Shown here: positions 6,318 to 9,311 of the stretch, piece by piece
Layout: every line of letters begins with the position of its first letter
Numbering within the stretch: the first letter of the stretch is position 1
Assembly: GCA_025922995.1 (NCBI GenBank)
Contig: JAICGT010000025.1
Span: 1-9,311 of the forward strand
Direction: 5' to 3'
Origin: Fimbriimonadales bacterium
GTDB lineage: Bacteria; Armatimonadota; Fimbriimonadia; Fimbriimonadales; ATM1
Length of the DNA: 9,311 nucleotides
Program-made: the position numbers and the translations under genes
Notes under the pieces: model-generated
Database searches by the model: none
The model's input: only the letters and a program-made list of their open reading frames with translations
Told to the model about the DNA's origin: nothing

Positions 6318-6839
6318 ATGCCGAAGACGAAGTGGAAGCCCGGCGACAGGGTGAAAATTGTGGAGCGAGACGTCAATCGAGAGGATCGGCAGTCGTTTCT
6401 GTATTTCCATCACATGGCCGGGCTCACAGGTACGGTGCAGAATTACTACGGGGAAGACGAAGTCGCCGTCAAGGTCGACCCGGAGTCCTTTACCGACACA
6501 ATTTCAACAACGCATAAAGAGGCCGTTAAGCGGATGCGCGCGAAGTTTTTAGACAGCCTCGGCGAAGAACAGAAGCGGCGACTTTCGAAAGAGGAGCGGC
6601 GATTCGACGCGCATCACGTTCTGTTAATCCATTCCGACGACTTAATCAAAGGGCCGCCCGAGCCCAAGAGTGTGCGCGCGGAGGAAGACGAAGAAGACGA
6701 TTTGGAATCCTTCGACCCAACTAGCGTGCGTCAGGACGCCCTCTATGACGACCCGGACGTTACCGAAATCGGACGTCGTCTAACTTTGGAGGAACTAGAA
6801 GCTCAAGAGCAGGCTGAACTTGAACGCAGAAAGAATTGA
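6318..6839 (+). CDS. Uncharacterised protein, SH3/KOW-like N-terminus and acidic charged tail
   Basis: A 173-residue soluble protein I do not recognise. Residues 6-55 (KPGDRVKIVERD..., then GLTGTVQNYYGEDEVAVKVD) look like the strands of a small SH3/KOW-type barrel as in translation-linked proteins such as L21e. A charged, probably helical stretch follows (about 65-96), then a strand-like FDAHHVLLIHSDDLI segment (96-110) that could close the barrel. Residues 121-135 are strongly acidic (AEEDEEDDLESFD). The last 20 residues (TLEELEAQEQAELERRKN) look helical. There is no signal peptide or membrane segment, so it is cytoplasmic. The start ATG at 6318 has no ribosome binding site but has a -10-like TACAAT just upstream. 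The 3' end overlaps the ankyrin gene by 20 bases. A nucleic-acid or ribosome role is only a guess. Confidence 0.78.
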   Translation: MPKTKWKPGDRVKIVERDVNREDRQSFLYFHHMAGLTGTVQNYYGEDEVAVKVDPESFTDTISTTHKEAVKRMRAKFLDSLGEEQKRRLSKEERRFDAHHVLLIHSDDLIKGPPEPKSVRAEEDEEDDLESFDPTSVRQDALYDDPDVTEIGRRLTLEELEAQEQAELERRKN

Positions 6840-7479
6840 TGCGCTTTTTGCGGCTATCAAGGCAAAGGATCGTGTTACGGCTCTTGCAATTCTCGATGCT
6901 CATCCCGAATTAATCGACTCCTATTCGGCCGGAGTATCGCCCATCAGGGCGGCGATCTACAATGGAGATCGAGCCTTGGCCAACGCCCTAGCAGAGCGGG
7001 CAGCGATGCTTACTTTGCACGACGCAGCGGCTCTGGGTCGAAGCGGTCAGATTGTGCATCTGAGCAGCGACGTTGACGCCTTTTCCGAAGATGGATTTAC
7101 TCCGCTTACCTTGGCGGCAGCTTTCGGCAACAAGGAAACGGTCGATGCGCTCATCGCCCTGGGCGCCGATCTCGAGTTGTTTTCGACGAATCCGAATATC
7201 AAGGTAGCTCCGATTCACGCTGCTGCTTTCGGTCGGAACGCCGGAGCGTTGTCTTCGTTGCTGGCAGCCGGAGCAGACCCTAATCTGACATCCGAAGGCG
7301 GATTTACGGCATTGCATTCTGCGGCCCAAAACGGTGATCAGGCTTCAATTGAAGTCTTACTGTCGGCGGGGGCAGACCCGTCGATCAAATCCGATGAAGG
7401 CAAAACTGCCGCGGAGTATGCATCCGATTCCGAATCAACGACGTCCGAAGGTTCCGAAGCCAACCAGAGGGCGGAATAA
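6820..7479 (+). CDS. Ankyrin-repeat protein
   Basis: A 219-residue protein made mostly of ankyrin repeats, which bind other proteins. The clearest repeats are DGFTPLTLAAAFGNKETVDA through GADLEL (91-120), APIHAAAFGRNAGALSSLLA through ADPNL (130-156), and GFTALHSAAQNGDQASIEVL through ADPSI (161-189). Degenerate helices lie before (6-90, including GVSPIRAAIYNGD) and a partial repeat follows (EGKTAAEYA). The last 20 residues are Ser/Glu-rich and likely disordered. No signal peptide is present. The start is TTG at 6820, preceded by AGAGCAGG; an in-frame stop at 6796-6798 limits any longer form, and the ATG at the end of the previous gene (6839) is out of frame. The 20-base overlap with the previous gene suggests coupled expression. 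The binding partner is unknown; the neighbour product is an obvious candidate. Confidence 0.83.
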   Translation: MNAERIDALFAAIKAKDRVTALAILDAHPELIDSYSAGVSPIRAAIYNGDRALANALAERAAMLTLHDAAALGRSGQIVHLSSDVDAFSEDGFTPLTLAAAFGNKETVDALIALGADLELFSTNPNIKVAPIHAAAFGRNAGALSSLLAAGADPNLTSEGGFTALHSAAQNGDQASIEVLLSAGADPSIKSDEGKTAAEYASDSESTTSEGSEANQRAE

Positions 7480-7482
7480 CAG

Positions 7483-8304
7483 TTGACCTGGCTGCAGGCA
7501 ATTATCATCGGAGTAGTCCAAGGGCTGACCGAATTCCTGCCCATAAGCAGCACGGCACACGTGCGGATTGTGCCGGAGTTATTGGGGTGGCCGGACCCGG
7601 GCGCAGCCTTTACCGCAGTTATACAGTTGGGAACTCTGCTCGCGGTTTTTGTCTATTTTTGGAAGGACATCGTCCGCGTAGCCGGGGCTTGGGTTAGAGG
7701 CTTCCGCGATCCTTCGGAGCGTGATCAAGACTACAGGCTGGCATGGGCGGTTTTCTACGGCACCATTCCGGTCATCGTCTTCGGCCTTCTGCTCAAAGAC
7801 TACATCGGACAGGACTTTCGCAGTCTTTACGTCATCGCCTGGGCGCTCATCGGTTTAGCGCTCCTGATGGGCTTGGCGGAGAAGATTGCTAAGCACATTC
7901 GACCCCTAGGTGACGTGAAGATTAGCGACGGTTGGGTCGTCGGCCTGTTTCAGGCACTGGCTCTGATCCCCGGAGTGTCGAGAAGCGGCAGCACAATAAC
8001 CGGCGCACTGTTTCTCGGTTTCGACCGTGAGACCGCAGCTCGGCTAAGCTTTTTGTTAAGCGTTCCCGCGATCGCGATGGCAGGCATTTTTGAATTAGTA
8101 GCCGAGCGCCATGAACTCGCATACGTCGGCGTGACACCGCTGTTGATTGCTACCATCGCAGCATTTATCGCTGGTTACGCTTCCATCGAGTTTCTATTGC
8201 GATTCTTGCGCACGAGATCGACATTCGTATTTATTGCCTATCGTGTCGTTCTGGGGACGTTATTGCTCGCAATGCTTGCTCAAGGCGTGCTTAAACCAAT
8301 ATGA
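7483..8304 (+). CDS. uppP: Undecaprenyl-diphosphatase
   Basis: A 273-residue polytopic membrane enzyme (BacA/UppP) that dephosphorylates undecaprenyl diphosphate to the carrier lipid used for peptidoglycan and other envelope polymers. It can confer bacitracin tolerance when abundant. The first signature is GLTEFLPISSTAH (14-26), with E17, S23 and H26 matching E21, S27 and H30 of E. coli. The second is PGVSRSGSTI (163-172), with R167 matching E. coli R174. Position 13 is Q where E. coli has E17. About seven or eight membrane segments are visible. The start is TTG at 7483, three bases after the ankyrin stop, with AGAGGG (7466-7471) as a plausible ribosome binding site. The stop overlaps the pdxT ATG as ATGA. 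Confidence 0.94.
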   Translation: MTWLQAIIIGVVQGLTEFLPISSTAHVRIVPELLGWPDPGAAFTAVIQLGTLLAVFVYFWKDIVRVAGAWVRGFRDPSERDQDYRLAWAVFYGTIPVIVFGLLLKDYIGQDFRSLYVIAWALIGLALLMGLAEKIAKHIRPLGDVKISDGWVVGLFQALALIPGVSRSGSTITGALFLGFDRETAARLSFLLSVPAIAMAGIFELVAERHELAYVGVTPLLIATIAAFIAGYASIEFLLRFLRTRSTFVFIAYRVVLGTLLLAMLAQGVLKPI

Positions 8305-8855
8305 TTGGGGTTCTTTCGTTACAGGGTGATTTCGCCGCACATCGTCGCGCGATAGAATCAGTCGGCAAAGAAGCGGTCGAGGTTCGCACGCCTTCAGACC
8401 TTGAAAAGTGCGAGAGGCTCATCATGCCGGGCGGAGAAAGCACGACGCTAGGAATCCTTTTGCGTCTTGCCGGATTGGACATGGCCATACCCGAGCGAGT
8501 TAACGCCGGCATGCCTATTTGGGGCACTTGCATGGGAATGATTCTGCTTGCGAAAGAGATTGAGGATTCCGAGCAGTTCCGCTTCGGACTCATGAACATC
8601 ACGGTAAAGAGAAACGCGTTCGGTTCGCAGGTGTTTTCGTTTGAGCAGGGCTTGGAATTCAAGGGCCTCGATGGGCCGCTCCATGCGGTATTCATTCGAG
8701 CGCCCGTCGTAACGGCGGTGGGAACCGAGGTCCAAGTGCTGGCAAAGGTCGACGACAAGGTCGTTGCGGTTCGGCAGGATCGCATGTTGGGCACAGCGTT
8801 CCACACCGAGCTGACCGACGACCCCAGGGTGCACGACTTCTTTATCCGAATGTAA
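8301..8855 (+). CDS. pdxT: Pyridoxal 5'-phosphate synthase glutaminase subunit
   Basis: A class I glutamine amidotransferase of 184 residues. It hydrolyses glutamine and delivers ammonia to PdxS for direct synthesis of pyridoxal 5'-phosphate (the DXP-independent B6 pathway). The opening IGVLSLQGDFAAH (2-14) and PGGEST (43-48) are PdxT signatures. The catalytic triad is C77 in GTCMGM, H168 and E170 in FHTEL. R104 in VKRNAFGSQ is also conserved. The length is slightly short of the usual 190-200 residues, but all motifs are present and the end HDFFIRM is typical. The ATG lies inside the uppP stop (ATGA overlap) and no Shine-Dalgarno is evident, so translation is probably coupled to uppP. pdxS is not in the window. 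Confidence 0.95.
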   Translation: MIGVLSLQGDFAAHRRAIESVGKEAVEVRTPSDLEKCERLIMPGGESTTLGILLRLAGLDMAIPERVNAGMPIWGTCMGMILLAKEIEDSEQFRFGLMNITVKRNAFGSQVFSFEQGLEFKGLDGPLHAVFIRAPVVTAVGTEVQVLAKVDDKVVAVRQDRMLGTAFHTELTDDPRVHDFFIRM

Positions 8856-8880
8856 GAAGTTCTGCCAAACTTAGACACGA

Positions 8881-9311
8881 ATGCGACGCAGCCTGGGGCC
8901 GGCAATCGGCGACGAGCCGGAAGAAATGAAGATCGATAAGGGCATCCTCAAGAGGATCCTTCGCCTCTTCGCGCCGCACAAAAGGCAGGTTTTTCTAACG
9001 TTGGCCGCCGTCGTCGTCGGCGTTGCCCTCGGGCTCCTGCCGGCATTTTTCATCCAGATCCTTGTCGATGAGGGGTTGCAGAAGCGCCGGATGGACGTGC
9101 TCATGCAGTACTCGCTCATGACACTGTTCGCCGTCCTGGCGGGGGCCGCGGTCACCCTGCTTTACGGGTATTGGAGCGTCGTCATCGGCCAAAAGATCAT
9201 GTGCGACATGCGCGCGAATCTTTTTCATCATCTGCAGCGGATGTCACTCAGATTCTTTACCGCCACGCGCACGGGCGAAATACAGTCGCGGCTGCTGAGC
9301 GACGTTGCGGG
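8881..9311 (+). CDS. ABC exporter, fused permease/ATPase (MsbA-type), N-terminal part (3'-truncated)
   Basis: The frame is open to the window end, giving about 143 residues of a membrane ABC half-transporter. Residues 37-60 and 78-101 are the first two membrane helices. Between them is the short extracytoplasmic stretch DEGLQKRRMD. After them comes the first intracellular loop, including MRANLFHHLQRMSLRFFTATRTGEI in parts (110-134) and the SRLLSDV motif (136-142), characteristic of lipid/multidrug type exporters. The start ATG at 8881 is chosen because the extra residues RRSLGPAIGDEPEE resemble the N-terminal lead of this exporter group; an in-frame stop at 8872-8874 excludes longer forms. 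The ATG at 8926 is a possible alternative start. The ATP-binding domain lies beyond the window, so the substrate cannot be judged. It follows pdxT by 25 bases with no clear terminator between. Confidence 0.88.
   Translation, partial: MRRSLGPAIGDEPEEMKIDKGILKRILRLFAPHKRQVFLTLAAVVVGVALGLLPAFFIQILVDEGLQKRRMDVLMQYSLMTLFAVLAGAAVTLLYGYWSVVIGQKIMCDMRANLFHHLQRMSLRFFTATRTGEIQSRLLSDVA

Noticed and set aside
6839..6841. ATG overlapping the stop of the SH3-like gene as start of the ankyrin gene
   Set aside because: It is out of frame with the ankyrin reading frame; the TTG at 6820 is the usable start.
8857..8872. AAGTT-N6-AACTT hairpin after pdxT as a terminator
   Set aside because: The stem is short, AT-rich and not followed by a T-run; it cannot be told apart from chance.
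8291..8905. Minus-strand open frame of 204 codons opposite pdxT
   Set aside because: pdxT on the plus strand is unmistakable with its full catalytic triad; the antisense product has no family features.
1..9311. CRISPR array, tRNA/rRNA gene, insertion sequence, riboswitch or defence island
   Set aside because: I found no regularly spaced repeats, cloverleaf sequences, transposase or integrase motifs, terminal inverted repeats or defence-type domains. The DUF1998 helicase can occur in defence systems (DISARM DrmA carries such a domain), but its partners are not visible and the fragment fits MrfA better.

Overview
The window is ordinary, gene-dense bacterial chromosome with moderately high GC. 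It has twelve protein-coding genes, two of them cut by the window edges. I see no rRNA, tRNA, insertion sequence, phage gene or CRISPR array. The best lineage guess is Armatimonadota, class Fimbriimonadia. This rests mainly on the last domain of the large secreted protein (2021-3667), whose wording I associate from memory with that group. The FabI C-terminus (DAGYSVMGM) and the stand-alone formiminotransferase are compatible but not diagnostic. The assignment is an inference.

Layout, left to right: (1) the 3' end of a MrfA/YprA-type DEAD-box helicase carrying the DUF1998 cysteine cluster, followed by two candidate hairpin terminators. (2) A small GlsB/YeaQ-type membrane protein (+). (3) L-threonine 3-dehydrogenase (-), which meets gene 2 tail-to-tail with one base between the stop codons. 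(4) Divergent from tdh, a 548-residue exported protein (+) built from a duplicated domain of about 177 residues plus a different C-terminal domain. (5-6) A minus-strand pair, fabI then a formiminotransferase (ftcD-like), joined by a one-base stop/start overlap. The ftcD stop also overlaps the stop of the secreted gene. (7) Divergent from fabI, a lipoprotein with a six-bladed TolB-like propeller (+). (8-12) A tight plus-strand series: an uncharacterised acidic-tailed protein with an SH3/KOW-like N-terminus, an ankyrin-repeat protein overlapping it by 20 bases, uppP, pdxT (ATGA overlap with uppP), and the start of an MsbA-type ABC exporter.

Functionally this is a mixture: envelope biogenesis (fabI for fatty acids, uppP for undecaprenyl phosphate recycling, an ABC exporter, lipoprotein and secreted protein), amino-acid degradation (tdh, ftcD) and vitamin B6 synthesis (pdxT). 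The usual partners (kbl for tdh, hut genes for ftcD, pdxS for pdxT, tol-pal for the propeller) are not in the window. Non-ATG starts are frequent: TTG for tdh, the ankyrin gene and uppP, and GTG for ftcD.

I do not see a clear new multi-gene system such as a defence island or biosynthetic cluster. The least explained parts are the 6318-7479 gene pair (SH3-like/acidic protein plus ankyrin protein), the duplicated exported protein, and short dyads or repeats at three promoter regions.
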